Assembly: GCA_028284925.1 (NCBI GenBank)
Contig: JANQQT010000093.1
Location: 1-64,000 of the forward strand
Length of the DNA: 64,000 nt
Direction of reading: 5' to 3'
DNA from: Phycisphaeraceae bacterium
Lineage (GTDB): Bacteria > Planctomycetota > Phycisphaerae > Phycisphaerales > Zrk34
Shown here: piece by piece, positions 54,927 to 64,000 of the stretch
Layout: every line of letters begins with the position of its first letter
Position numbering within the stretch: the first letter of the stretch is position 1
Translations under genes and position numbers: made by a program
Notes under the pieces: model-generated
Told to the model about the DNA's origin: nothing
What the model saw: the letters and a program-made list of their open reading frames with translations, nothing else
Database searches by the model: none

Positions 54927-55841
54927 ATGCCCGCCACCATAAATCCACTATCCACAGATCAGGTCCTGGCCTTTGTTCAACTCGCACAAACCGGCTCTAT
55001 CCGTGCCGCCGCGGATACACTCCACCTGACTGAACAAGGCGCGAGAAACCGACTCATCGCGCTCGAGAAGTCACTTGGCGTTGACCTATACGTCAAGAGA
55101 AAAGGGCGAAGACACAAAACACAACTCACAACACAGGGCAGACGCTTTCTCCCCCAGGCAAAAGCCTTTCTCGCCGTCGCCTCCAACCTCACACAACTCT
55201 TCCGCACGCCTCAGGCAACCCACGAAGTTCACATCGCCGCCTCTGCATACCTCACCAACTACGTCCTTATCAACGCCATCAAAAAGTTCCACGCCCAAAA
55301 CCCCAACATTCGCATTCGCTTGTCGACACGCCCTGAACGCGATATCGAGTCCGCTCTCCTGGACGATCCTACCCTCTCCCTCGGCTTTGCAGCTCCATAC
55401 GAAACGCCCACCGAACTCGAATACACCCACACGTTCTCCATGGATTGGTCGCTAATTACCCCTGCCGATCATCCGCTATTGAAGAGAAAATCGATCCGGC
55501 TCAAAAACCTCACCAACCAACCGCTCATCCTCTTCGAACAGGGCTCCACTGGCAGACAACACATTCTCGATGCATTCGGCACCAGTGACCTCTCGCCCCA
55601 GATCGATATGGAAGCGACCACTACCCAGATCATTCTCGAAATGGTTGAAGCCGGCCTCGGAATTTCCATTGTCCCTCTGCTGCCTAACGGAGTCGTTACC
55701 AAAAACCACAAACTCGGCATCCGATCTCTGGGTAAACAGATCCGCCCTATTCTTTCCGGAATCCTTCAACGCAAGAACGAACAACTTTCAGACGCCGCCC
55801 AGCAATTCATCCACTTCATTCAATCCAACCCACCCACTTGA
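54927..55841 (+). CDS. LysR-family transcriptional regulator
   Basis: The protein is 304 aa. The N-terminal winged helix (FVQLAQTGSIRAAADTLHLTEQGARNRLIALEKSLG, shown in part) fits LysR; the remainder is the periplasmic-binding-like effector domain (ESALLDDPTLSLGFAAPYE, HPLLKRKSIRLKNLTNQPL). GAGG lies nine bases upstream. The gene is divergent from the HEWGTFT protein gene. LysR regulators usually control a divergent neighbour, so it may regulate that gene. An AT-rich stretch at about 54875-54910 with ATTAATAAT-like repeats may be its binding region. Confidence 0.93.
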   Translation: MPATINPLSTDQVLAFVQLAQTGSIRAAADTLHLTEQGARNRLIALEKSLGVDLYVKRKGRRHKTQLTTQGRRFLPQAKAFLAVASNLTQLFRTPQATHEVHIAASAYLTNYVLINAIKKFHAQNPNIRIRLSTRPERDIESALLDDPTLSLGFAAPYETPTELEYTHTFSMDWSLITPADHPLLKRKSIRLKNLTNQPLILFEQGSTGRQHILDAFGTSDLSPQIDMEATTTQIILEMVEAGLGISIVPLLPNGVVTKNHKLGIRSLGKQIRPILSGILQRKNEQLSDAAQQFIHFIQSNPPT

Positions 55842-55924
55842 ACCATCGCCAAATTCCTACACATGGCCCGCGAAGAACGCATGCATGACCCATCAAATTC
55901 GCGTGCTTCATGAAAACCCAACAT

Positions 55925-55957
55925 AAAAAAACGGGCGACGAATAAATTGTCGCCCGT
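55925..55957 (-). terminator. Intrinsic terminator after the PEP-CTERM protein gene
   Basis: On the minus strand ACGGGCGAC (55949-55957) pairs with GTCGCCCGT (55931-55939) around a nine-base loop, followed by six T (55925-55930). It lies about 30 bp after the PEP-CTERM gene and also faces the end of the LysR gene. Confidence 0.88.
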
Positions 55958-55985
55958 CAAAATCATTTCACAGTTGCTGGAAATA

Positions 55986-56855
55986 TTAAGCGGTCGCCCC
56001 CTGCACACTCAGCCGTCGTCTCCAGCGACCAAAGTAATTTAAGACCAATAAACCGAATCCCGTCATCCCGGCCCAGACAGCCGCGGGGGCTGGAATGATC
56101 GTCTCGCCGGTGGGATCCGCACTTATCGAAAGATCCAAACCGAATGAGTAAGGATCTTTTTTCACCACTCCGGTCTTCGTTACAGGGTCATAACTTCTCC
56201 AACGTTTCCCATCAATGACACCTGCTGAAGGACGATTATCACCCCAAAGCGACATCTTGAGTTCGGGACTGTCGACGCCGTCAAACTTGATCGAATTGAA
56301 TCCACTCATAATGATCAGATCCTGAAAATAAAAAGTTCCCGTCAACCAGTTTCCAGCGTAGATGCCGTCTGGCGCAGACGCAGTAAACTCTATCTCGTAG
56401 TCCAAGGATCCTCCAAATGCAAACACACCACCTCCTGCGTCGGACCCCACTGTCAATGTCCCCTTCAAATCCATTTGACCAATCTGAACGTTAAGATCAT
56501 TCCTTTTCGTAATGGGCAAATCTATTATATTCAGGTGAATCTTGTCGCCAACATTGAATCCATCCGAACTGATATCTGTACGAGTGAAAGTAAACACTGG
56601 ATCAGGATCGACGGCAAACAAAGTTTTCCCGCTGGGCCTCTGCCTATAACCGCCCAATTGAGGTCCAAAACTACCTCCGGTCGCTCGGTGTCCGTATGAA
56701 TAAAATACGTTCCCGGTACGCCCCTTATTCACGGTGCCCAAGTATTCGATAATGGTATCTGCACGCGTAATGGATACGCTACTTAGCGACAAAAACAGCC
56801 CACACAAAACCATTGCTGAAGTCTGATGACGTCCGGATTTCGTACTCAAGTACAT
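55986..56855 (-). CDS. PEP-CTERM-like sorted secreted protein
   Basis: The protein is 289 aa. A signal peptide (AMVLCGLFLSLSSVSITRA) is followed by a beta-rich mature part of unknown function (YEIEFTASAPDGIYAGNWL). The C terminus reads IIPAPAAVWAGMTGFGLLVL followed by an Arg cluster: the PEP-CTERM-like sorting signal, here with Pro-Ala-Pro in place of the Pro-Glu-Pro. Such proteins are processed by exosortase and usually reach the cell surface or extracellular matrix. No exosortase is in this window. It has its own terminator. Confidence 0.82.
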   Translation of the reverse strand: MYLSTKSGRHQTSAMVLCGLFLSLSSVSITRADTIIEYLGTVNKGRTGNVFYSYGHRATGGSFGPQLGGYRQRPSGKTLFAVDPDPVFTFTRTDISSDGFNVGDKIHLNIIDLPITKRNDLNVQIGQMDLKGTLTVGSDAGGGVFAFGGSLDYEIEFTASAPDGIYAGNWLTGTFYFQDLIIMSGFNSIKFDGVDSPELKMSLWGDNRPSAGVIDGKRWRSYDPVTKTGVVKKDPYSFGLDLSISADPTGETIIPAPAAVWAGMTGFGLLVLNYFGRWRRRLSVQGATA

Positions 56856-57104
56856 CTCTCTTTACCTTTCAAATCTGCATCATTTATTCAATTACGAGCA
56901 ACATTTCAAGCTAATCTTGACAACCCGCCTCTGATAAAATCTTGAGGGAATATTGCTCACATGGCGTATATTTTATACCCCTGAAGGCACTCATAGCAAT
57001 GAAAACTTCGATCTTTGCGACAAAGACATATACCTAAATTCAATTAACATACTTTCCGATCCGCGGGTATTTCTTATATAACACACGAATACTTCGGAAC
57101 GACA

Positions 57105-60100
57105 TCACACACCCAAAGAAAGTGAATAACACCTCACCGTCTTATCCCAACTCCCCGATACCGCCAAACTTCCACTACGACCGATTCGAACACTCGAAAC
57201 CCAAGCACTATGCCCATTGATCGAATCCAAACACGTCTTTACCTCCAAATCCCACAACTTCATCGCTCGATCATCCCCACCGGTCATTAAGAATCGCCCC
57301 CCCTTATCTATGCTTATCCCGTTCACCCGATGGGGATAATGCCCCTCAAGTTCACCAAGATATTCACACGTTTTCAGCGACCAATATCTAATCCTCCCGT
57401 CATCCCCACCACTGATAACCCACCCCAGTCGCGCGCTCGTCTGTATCGCATTGATGCGACATTCCTGGTCAGATGAAATCTGTTCACACGCCCCCGTTTC
57501 AAGAGACCACAAACGCCATCGACCATCCCAGCTCCCCGTCACAATTCGGTTCTCATCTCCATCCACATACGCAGCACAAACCACACGATCTTCATGACCT
57601 TCAAACACCCTCAAACATCTTCCCGCCTCCAGATCCCACAGCCTGGCCGTGCCGTCATCACTCGCAGAGATAGCGACCGTCTCATCCTTATTCATCCCGA
57701 CCCAACGAACCGCCCCTTGATGACCCTCATATATCTTGACACATTGACCCTTGACCACATCCCATAAACGCATAAGGTTATCCGCATCGCCACTCAACAC
57801 ACGCCTGCCATCCCCACTCATTGCAACCGACCAGATCGAGGCGGGCGAATCAATCCTTGCAGCACAACTCCCACTTTCCATATCCCATATCCGTAACGAC
57901 ATGTCTGTCCCACCGGAAACCGCCCTACCATCATCCCCACTGCTTGAAAACGCAAATACCGGACCTTCATGCCCACTCAGCACTCTCCGCACCTTCACCG
58001 TTGCGCCAGCTTCTCCACCACCTGCATGGGCCGAAACATCGGACTCGCGCGCAGACACGGCATCCTCACCAATAGCGTCTCCGACACTATTCTCCTCAGA
58101 CATCATTGACATCTGTTGCTCAAGCCCCTTCGCTCGCTTTGCCAATTCCCCTTCTCGAGCCGCAAGTCGCATTTCCGCTGCCTCAACAGCCGACTCTCGC
58201 CTCGTCAAAACGTCTACCGCTTCCGCCGCCGCCTCTTCGACCGACCGATCAACCTCGACGCCACGGGCAACCACCTCTTCCTCTCTTACTCGAACACGCT
58301 CCTCTGCCTCAGAAACACTGGCATTTCGCTGCGCCATCTGAGTTTCAAAGTCGTCCCGCTCCTTTTCAAAAACAGCCTCTCGGTCTTGCAATTCCAATCG
58401 TGCATCTTCGAGTTGCCGCCTGATACTCTCAAGCTCCTTCTCTCGGGACTCAAACTCGCTTTGGACCTCCGCTTCCCTCTTCTGTAACGCCGCGCGCTTC
58501 ACCTCCACCTCCGCCAATTGCTCCTCCACCGCCTTATGCTGATCCAATTCCGCCGCTGACATATCACGTTCACGCTGACTGAGCGACTCAACAAGTATCT
58601 CACAATCTGAAGACTTTGACTCCACCTCTGCGGAACGTGCCTTCAATTCTTGGGATTTGCGATCAACTTCCTCTTCACGCAAATCCAACTCCTGGCGGCG
58701 AACTTTGATCTCCTCTTCCAACGCAATCTCTTGCTGCCGCAATTCACTCACACGATTCTCATGTTCCTTTGTAATTGCCGACGCCTGATCATTCGCCTCC
58801 CTTGCAACTCGTTCATTTTGGTCGCGCTCGGCATCCATCGCTTCACGCATCGCCTCGAGCTTCAATCGTTCTTCCCCCAGCTCCTCCTGCTGCTTCGCTA
58901 TCGCACCCATCGACTCACCAAGCGTTTCTTCCAATACCTCCAATTGCTCACGCTCAGCCTCCAGCCCCTTTTCCTTCGCCTGAATCTCATCACTCAAGGC
59001 ACTCAAACCCAACGCCGTTTCCGCCAATGCAGACTCCTGCTCTGCCGCAGAGGCTTCGCGAATCTTCAATTCCTCTTCCCGCCGAACCACATTCGCCTCA
59101 CGATCATCGACATTCACTGATGCCACCCGTTTCTCCATATCGATGACATTCTGTTCGCGTTCTTCGACTCCCCTTTGCAACTCTGCGACTACGCGCTCCT
59201 GATCATCAACTTCAACCTTACGCTCCTCGCAGGCCTTCTCCCGATCCTCCAATTCCCCCAGACGAACGTCCAATTCGGCAGCCCGTTCATCAATCCGAAC
59301 ATTCTCCGCCTCGATTGACGCCTCATACGCCTTCGCAGATTCCTCTTTTTTGGCCACTTCCGCCTGCGCAAGTTCAATCTCCGCTTGGCCGGCTTCTACC
59401 CCTTTGCGTTCCTCCTCTATTTTCAATGCCAACTGTTCCAGTTCGATTGCCTTGGATTCCAGCTCTTCATCAACCTCCCCTGCCTCCACTTCCCGCCTCG
59501 CCAATTCCGCCTCCTTCTCTTCAAGTGTTGCCACGCGCGCCGCCAAAGCACCCTGCTCGGCCGTGACATCACTAAGCAGAGCTTCCAAATCAACTTTCTC
59601 CTTCTCCAACTCACGTGACACCCCCCCCACCTCTTCAAGTTCTTTTTGCAATCCCTTCAGACGCTCATCTAACTCTACTTCTCGACTGGCAACCTCCTCC
59701 TCCTTAGCCTTCAATTGCTTACGCGCCTCCGCCAGTGCTTTGTTTTCTTCACCCTTACTGTGATCATACTCCGCCGCCATCTCCATGAGTCGCTTATGGT
59801 GTTGGTCCTCCAACTCCGTGATCCTGGCCTCTAACGCATTCACCGCCTCCCCATGATCCGCTTCCCTGGAACGAAGTGCTTCCTCAAGCCCCGCCCGCTC
59901 TTCTGCAAATTGGTCGGCCTCACTTTCAAGCCTCTCGATCTCCTCCCGGCACCCGGCAATCTCCTGCTCCAAATCGTTGCATCGACTGCGCTCATCTTCC
60001 AGCGACTGCCCAAGCTCTTCTGTTAGTTGAACGTTTTTCTCGCGCAGCCCGCTAATTCGTGCTTTATACTCCGTCTCTACCGATTTCATACGCTCATCAA

Positions 60101-61250
60101 ACGACTTTTCCTTTTCAGCAAACTCTACAGCCACCACTTCAGCATCTGCCATAAGTGCCGCCTGATCCACCTCACCCTTAGTCACCTTTTCCTCACGTTG
60201 TGATAAAGCTTCCGCACGCGCCTCGAGTTCCGCTTCCTTCTTCTCCTGCCTTTGACTCGCCCCCTCAAACTCTTGTTCAGCCTTCGACCGGGCGGCGCCC
60301 AACTCCGCCTCAATGGCCTGCATTCGTTTTTTGAAGGTCGATTCGACCTCAGCTTCGCGTAAGGACAGTTCACGCATACGGCTGTCTAATTCAATAGATT
60401 TTTTCTCGAGTTTCGCCTCTTCTTTCGTTAGTTTCTTTTCACTCTCTGACAATTGGCTTTCCCGATCAGCCAAGCCACGCTCAATCTCTGTCGACTTCGC
60501 CTCAAGATTCGCAAGCTCCCGCTGACGATCATCCAATTCGCGTTCGACTCTCTTACGATTCTCTTCCAATTGCGACGCCTCACGCGCCTGCTCCGCCCTC
60601 AACGCTTCGAGCCTTTGTTTCTCTACCTCTATTGCCTGCCGCTCCCGCTCCAATTGACCCAATTCCGCACTTATGGCTTTGGCGTTTTCGCCTTCATTCG
60701 CGTCCGCCCCCTGAATCAATGAATCATGACTACCCACCGGCGTCGACATCGGATCTTTCTGCACCACCCCAGCAATCCCTCCAGTGTCGCCACCCAACTC
60801 AGACGTCATCGAACTCTTTGGCTGAATGAGAAAACGTTCTCCACACGCCTTGCACTTCGTCCGCTTGCCCAGCTTCGAAATGGGGACCATGTAAGTAGCG
60901 TGACACGATCCACATTGAACCTCACAAATACTTCCCCCCATCTCACCTCCACCGCTCACACCCAGGGGCCCTTCAACCCGAAACTTCTTGTGACAATGAC
61001 CACACTGTCCAACATCACCTAATTGTGACAGACGCGTCGCATATGCCACCTTACAAAACGGACAGGCAATCATCGTCCATCGCATTCGTGCAGGCAGCTT
61101 TCCAAGTCGACGCTCGGAAAGACGAAAACGTACATTGTCTCCACAACTCTCACATATGCGATCATGCCCAAGATAGCGCCAATCCATAGACACTTCGTCC
61201 TGACATGACGGACACTTCGCGGATACGTTACTGGAGGTCAAACCTGACAT
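57105..61250 (-). CDS. Giant protein: three zinc ribbons, long coiled coil, WD40 propeller
   Basis: The protein is 1381 aa. Three MJ0042-type zinc ribbons start it: Cys13/16-33/36, 63/66-83/86 and 113/116-133/136, exactly 50 residues apart. Then about 900 residues of Glu/Lys/Arg/Leu-rich coiled coil follow, with almost no Pro. The end carries seven WD40 repeats (LRIWD, MRLWD, ARLWD, WRLWS, IRYWS, MKLWD, VRCYS), one propeller. No signal peptide or membrane segment is seen, so it should be cytoplasmic. It may be a long scaffold or a structural filament; the function is unknown. Confidence 0.8.
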   Translation of the reverse strand: MSGLTSSNVSAKCPSCQDEVSMDWRYLGHDRICESCGDNVRFRLSERRLGKLPARMRWTMIACPFCKVAYATRLSQLGDVGQCGHCHKKFRVEGPLGVSGGGEMGGSICEVQCGSCHATYMVPISKLGKRTKCKACGERFLIQPKSSMTSELGGDTGGIAGVVQKDPMSTPVGSHDSLIQGADANEGENAKAISAELGQLERERQAIEVEKQRLEALRAEQAREASQLEENRKRVERELDDRQRELANLEAKSTEIERGLADRESQLSESEKKLTKEEAKLEKKSIELDSRMRELSLREAEVESTFKKRMQAIEAELGAARSKAEQEFEGASQRQEKKEAELEARAEALSQREEKVTKGEVDQAALMADAEVVAVEFAEKEKSFDERMKSVETEYKARISGLREKNVQLTEELGQSLEDERSRCNDLEQEIAGCREEIERLESEADQFAEERAGLEEALRSREADHGEAVNALEARITELEDQHHKRLMEMAAEYDHSKGEENKALAEARKQLKAKEEEVASREVELDERLKGLQKELEEVGGVSRELEKEKVDLEALLSDVTAEQGALAARVATLEEKEAELARREVEAGEVDEELESKAIELEQLALKIEEERKGVEAGQAEIELAQAEVAKKEESAKAYEASIEAENVRIDERAAELDVRLGELEDREKACEERKVEVDDQERVVAELQRGVEEREQNVIDMEKRVASVNVDDREANVVRREEELKIREASAAEQESALAETALGLSALSDEIQAKEKGLEAEREQLEVLEETLGESMGAIAKQQEELGEERLKLEAMREAMDAERDQNERVAREANDQASAITKEHENRVSELRQQEIALEEEIKVRRQELDLREEEVDRKSQELKARSAEVESKSSDCEILVESLSQRERDMSAAELDQHKAVEEQLAEVEVKRAALQKREAEVQSEFESREKELESIRRQLEDARLELQDREAVFEKERDDFETQMAQRNASVSEAEERVRVREEEVVARGVEVDRSVEEAAAEAVDVLTRRESAVEAAEMRLAAREGELAKRAKGLEQQMSMMSEENSVGDAIGEDAVSARESDVSAHAGGGEAGATVKVRRVLSGHEGPVFAFSSSGDDGRAVSGGTDMSLRIWDMESGSCAARIDSPASIWSVAMSGDGRRVLSGDADNLMRLWDVVKGQCVKIYEGHQGAVRWVGMNKDETVAISASDDGTARLWDLEAGRCLRVFEGHEDRVVCAAYVDGDENRIVTGSWDGRWRLWSLETGACEQISSDQECRINAIQTSARLGWVISGGDDGRIRYWSLKTCEYLGELEGHYPHRVNGISIDKGGRFLMTGGDDRAMKLWDLEVKTCLDSINGHSAWVSSVRIGRSGSLAVSGSWDKTVRCYSLSLGV

Positions 61251-61628
61251 TCAGAGAAAGTCTCCCGATGCACCCCCGCCACACTGACACCGCCCCGTGA
61301 CGCTTCATGGAATTCAAGTCTCATAGACGAGTCATCTGTCCGCGAAAGACAGCCCAATTCGTTACGCTGCAATTAGACCTTTTCCGCAACTGGAACACAA
61401 ATCCCAACTCTCTATTGTAACAATCCGTACCACCTTTTTCAATCAGTATTAAATGATCTGATGCTTCATTCATATCAATCTCGACTTTGTGTCGATCTAC
61501 ACCCAAATCCCACACTCACTCACGCCACATGCTGTTTTCGCCGATAACACCGGATGATGCCCAACGAAAACACTGTGACCGATAACCATTCCTGAAACAC
61601 ATTCGAGACCGGCGCAAGGAACAACCAA
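61251..61628. other. Intergenic region between the giant protein and first FeeM-like gene
   Basis: The region separates two divergent genes and should contain both promoters. I see no gene and no clear box pair, and no repeat. Confidence 0.4.
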
Positions 61629-62393
61629 ATGACTGGTCGTAACGCCTACCTTCACCCAAACGAACCGTCCGCCGACAATCGTTCCATCGCTCACTCCACA
61701 TTCGCGTCGCAACCCCCTCTTCACGGCCTGAACCTGCACGTCGCCCAAACTGTCAACCAAATCACCGAAGCCTGGTCACTCGCCTATCGCTCATACCTGA
61801 GAGCCGGCCACATTCGACCAAACAAATCACAGCTATTCACCTATTCTCACGCCATCAACAGACAAACCTTGGTCGTCAACGGCTACATTGGCCCGGTACT
61901 CGCTTCAACCGTCACTGCCATCGTAGACAGCGCAACCGGAATTCCGGCAGATCAACACTTTTCAGACTTCACCAACGCACTACGCAAGCAAAACAAACGA
62001 GTCTTACAGGTTACCCTCTGCGCAGACCGCCGTGAGAAACTCGCTCGCTCCGTCTATTCCCTCCTGGATATGATGCGATACGTTTACTTCTATGCCCGAG
62101 TACAGAACATTCACGAAATCATTGCTGAAATCGACTTTAATGACGCCTCCATGTTTAGGGATTACATGGGATTCGACCCGATTTGTCCGCCGCGCACACA
62201 TCACGGAAGCAAAGATATCCAACTGATACTTGCCCATCTCAACGTGGACGAATCCAACAACCCCAACTCCCATCCCATGATCTGCAGATACTTCTCCGAA
62301 AACCCCGTGCCGACTGAAATCTTTGACTCCCGGTTTGATTTTGCCACTTCAGAACTCACCAATGCTCCATTCAGAGAATTCCTGGATGTCTAA
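61629..62393 (+). CDS. FeeM-like N-acyl amino acid synthase (GNAT fold)
   Basis: The protein is 254 aa. It matches the FeeM-type GNAT layout: SLAYRSYLRAGHIRPNKSQL, VNGYIGPVLASTVTAIVDSATGIPADQHF, ALRKQNKRVLQVTLCA and a C-terminal MFRDYMGFDPICPP. FeeM transfers an acyl chain from acyl carrier protein to an amino acid. AAGGA precedes the ATG. It is followed 300 bp later by a second FeeM-like gene and then by a probable adenylate-forming enzyme, a plausible acyl-amino-acid cluster. Sequence identity with known FeeM is clearly low, so substrate is unknown. Confidence 0.7.
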   Translation: MTGRNAYLHPNEPSADNRSIAHSTFASQPPLHGLNLHVAQTVNQITEAWSLAYRSYLRAGHIRPNKSQLFTYSHAINRQTLVVNGYIGPVLASTVTAIVDSATGIPADQHFSDFTNALRKQNKRVLQVTLCADRREKLARSVYSLLDMMRYVYFYARVQNIHEIIAEIDFNDASMFRDYMGFDPICPPRTHHGSKDIQLILAHLNVDESNNPNSHPMICRYFSENPVPTEIFDSRFDFATSELTNAPFREFLDV

Positions 62394-62694
62394 ACCTGAA
62401 TCATAATCCATCAAATTTTTCTTCATTGTATCCAAATAATAATTTACGTCCGCCCTGTTATATTTCAGAATTTCTATACTGACAGTATGGCAAAAGGCCG
62501 TAATTTTCCCGCTAGAAGCAAGTTGAGAGTTGATCAAAACATGCAAGCCAGCGCAAAAATGTCCAATAAAAACAGTGTTTCACCACTTAACTTGGATCCA
62601 GAAGATCACTTTCGACAAAACTCACATCCTAGCCAATCGCCTTTATAAGCCTATGTTCCGACGGAAAGCGCGTCATATTCAGGAGGCGGACTTG
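62394..62694. other. Intergenic region between the two FeeM-like genes
   Basis: AT-rich 301 bp. It contains the small inverted repeat ATACTGACAGTAT (62476-62488), a possible regulator site, and ends with the strong AGGAGG ribosome site of the next gene at 62681-62686. No gene is seen. Confidence 0.45.
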
Positions 62695-63651
62695 GTGAAA
62701 AGCAAAAACAAAAAAACGAGCCCGAGAGAATTTAGAGACAGCATTAATCAACCCCGCGCACTCTACGCCCAATCTGACCCGGACAAATTTCGAAGACGTA
62801 TCGCTCTGTTCAAGAAATCTGGCGTCCTCGGAAACACACCGGATCACATCCTTATCCAACGAGCTACAACTCTGAAACAACTCAAAGAGGCATACGAGCT
62901 GGTACACGATATCTTTGTCGAACAGCAATACATCAACCCACAACGAAACAATATTCGAGTTCGAATTTTCGAATCGCTGCCCGAAACTGCCACCTACGTC
63001 GCGATTGTCAATCAAAAAATAATAGGCGTGATGAGCTTGGTACCCGACTCCGTCGATATAGGACTTCCGTCAGAATCCACGTTCTCGAGAGAAATCGGCC
63101 TTCTTCGCTCCAAAAATCAGACTATTGGCGAGATAACCAATCTTGCTATCGCTTCAGAGTATCGTCGCAGCAATATCTTTGCCGCCTTAACACAAGCACT
63201 ATATGCCCACGCGCTTTATTGTGGCATGGACCACCTATTCACCGCCATAAGTGCTAGTCATGCACCTTTTGTCGAATGCGCCCTTCAGTTCGACAGGTGG
63301 GGAGAAGAAAGAAATTACTCGCATGAAATAGAAGATTTGGTCGTCGGAATGCGATTTGATATCAATAATGCTCTTGATCGAGGAAGAACTGTAGACACAA
63401 TACTCGGCGATCAAGCATTTCTATTTGATTTCTTCCGTGACGGTAACCCATGGATCCAACGAGCGCCGCTAGAAGATGCACTCGCAACGAAAAACTTTCT
63501 CACCATGAAGACTCTCAATAAACTATTCGGAGGGTCGGATAGCATACTAGCTAAATGCACGCCCCAGCAACTCTCGGGAATCTGCAGAAGATGGTCACCT
63601 GATCTCTATGCCCAAGTGTGTTTCGGTCTTGCCGCAAACCATGCAGCCTAA
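62695..63651 (+). CDS. FeeM-like N-acyltransferase
   Basis: The protein is about 318 aa. I chose the GTG at 62695 because AGGAGG lies eight bases upstream; the frame extends further but has no other site. A basic N terminus is followed by a FeeM-like GNAT domain: KEAYELVHDIFVEQQYINP, LPETATYVAIVNQKIIGVMS, EITNLAIASEYRRSNIFAAL and FTAISASHAPFVECALQF. A C-terminal domain with a helical part (ALATKNFLTMKTLNKLF) follows. It lies 54 bp before the next gene with a similar ribosome site, so the two are co-transcribed. It and the 61629 gene are distant paralogues. Confidence 0.75.
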   Translation: MKSKNKKTSPREFRDSINQPRALYAQSDPDKFRRRIALFKKSGVLGNTPDHILIQRATTLKQLKEAYELVHDIFVEQQYINPQRNNIRVRIFESLPETATYVAIVNQKIIGVMSLVPDSVDIGLPSESTFSREIGLLRSKNQTIGEITNLAIASEYRRSNIFAALTQALYAHALYCGMDHLFTAISASHAPFVECALQFDRWGEERNYSHEIEDLVVGMRFDINNALDRGRTVDTILGDQAFLFDFFRDGNPWIQRAPLEDALATKNFLTMKTLNKLFGGSDSILAKCTPQQLSGICRRWSPDLYAQVCFGLAANHAA

Positions 63652-63705
63652 TTAAGTAAACAAAGCGCGCCAACACCACAACATCGCGACGAGGAGGACA
63701 ACAAC

Positions 63706-64000
63706 GTGACGACATCGGCAATAACAACACACGGATCGTCCTCACTCGTCAACTCAACATTGATCGATCAATCATTCTCCACGAACTCGGAAAGAAACAT
63801 ATCAGCGTCCCCTCAACCCAAGACCCTTCGTTCACGCATCGCAAATTGGTGGATCGCCAAGTTTACTGCCCGCTCTCAAGCCAAAGCGCTCCGCATGTTC
63901 AAATGCGCGGCAAGAAACATTCCGGCATATCAACATTTTCTTGCAAATCACAATATCGATCCGTCAAAAGTTACTACCATTCAAGATTTTATACGCCATG
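63706..64000 (+). CDS. Partial PaaK-like adenylate-forming enzyme (runs off window end)
   Basis: A GTG at 63706 with GAGGAGG nine bases upstream opens a frame that stays open to the window end (98 codons). The translation has a Ser/Thr-rich start, then FKCAARNIPAYQHFLANHNI and VTTIQDFI. The last two segments resemble the N terminus of PaaK/CapK-type phenylacetate-CoA ligase-like enzymes (a helix, then a Pro-Ala-Tyr, then a DF motif). The enzyme would activate an acid as adenylate or thioester, which would fit with FeeM partners. Only the N terminus is visible, so the call is tentative. Confidence 0.5.
   Translation, partial: MTTSAITTHGSSSLVNSTLIDQSFSTNSERNISASPQPKTLRSRIANWWIAKFTARSQAKALRMFKCAARNIPAYQHFLANHNIDPSKVTTIQDFIRH

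Overview
The window looks like chromosomal DNA of a planctomycete (Planctomycetota, plausibly a Phycisphaerae-type lineage). I infer this from the gene content: a DUF1549/DUF1553 cytochrome-type protein paired with a DUF1501 protein, DUF1080, DUF1570 and DUF4159 proteins, Tat-exported Gfo/Idh/MocA and sugar isomerase-like proteins, pseudopilins with very large partners, a PEP-CTERM protein, and large WD40/coiled-coil fusions. Coding density is high and operons are compact. I see no insertion sequence, phage, CRISPR array or rRNA. The only RNA genes or elements found are one tRNA-Leu(UAG) and one SAM-I riboswitch.

Layout. 0-7 kb: Tat-exported sugar isomerase-like and oxidoreductase proteins, a toroid/DUF4159 protein and small secreted or membrane proteins. 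7-10 kb: a sarcosine oxidase-like flavoenzyme and lexA, preceded by an unknown gene whose promoter carries a perfect 20-bp palindrome. 10-19 kb: comEC, a Gly/Tyr-rich secreted protein, and a PSCyt/DUF1553 - DUF1501 - WD40 - DUF1080 cluster. 19-34 kb: a mostly minus-strand block with an HspQ-like protein, RNase D, and a large sulfur-assimilation region. 34-45 kb: tRNA-Leu, a queuosine-precursor transporter, an Nramp-like carrier, alr, a DEAD-box helicase, a GumK-like glycosyltransferase, plsC, cmk and eno. 45-57 kb: a pseudopilin cluster with a 1261-aa LamG protein, clpX, a LysR regulator and a PEP-CTERM protein. 57-64 kb: a 1381-aa zinc-ribbon/coiled-coil/WD40 protein, two FeeM-like N-acyltransferases, and the start of a probable PaaK-like adenylate-forming enzyme cut by the window end.

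The most interesting system is the sulfur region at 21.7-32.0 kb. One minus-strand operon has a near-consensus sigma-70 promoter, a SAM-I riboswitch with a visible antiterminator/terminator pair, a threonine synthase-like gene, a CysO/MoaD-like sulfur carrier ending in Gly-Gly, and cysH. A second minus-strand operon encodes a ferredoxin-type sulfite reductase with a C-terminal extension, an unknown protein, a CysK/CysM enzyme, a Mec-type JAMM peptidase, and a three-domain fusion of sulfur carrier, MoeB-type E1 and rhodanese. In the fusion the carrier Gly-Gly is internal; the overlapping JAMM gene could encode the processing protease. I infer protein-thiocarboxylate-dependent cysteine synthesis. 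I also propose that the SAM-controlled ThrC-like enzyme makes homocysteine from O-phosphohomoserine and the carrier thiocarboxylate. That last step is a hypothesis.

Functions rest on motifs and family recognition by eye; no database search was possible. Where several start codons are in frame I chose by Shine-Dalgarno spacing and say so.
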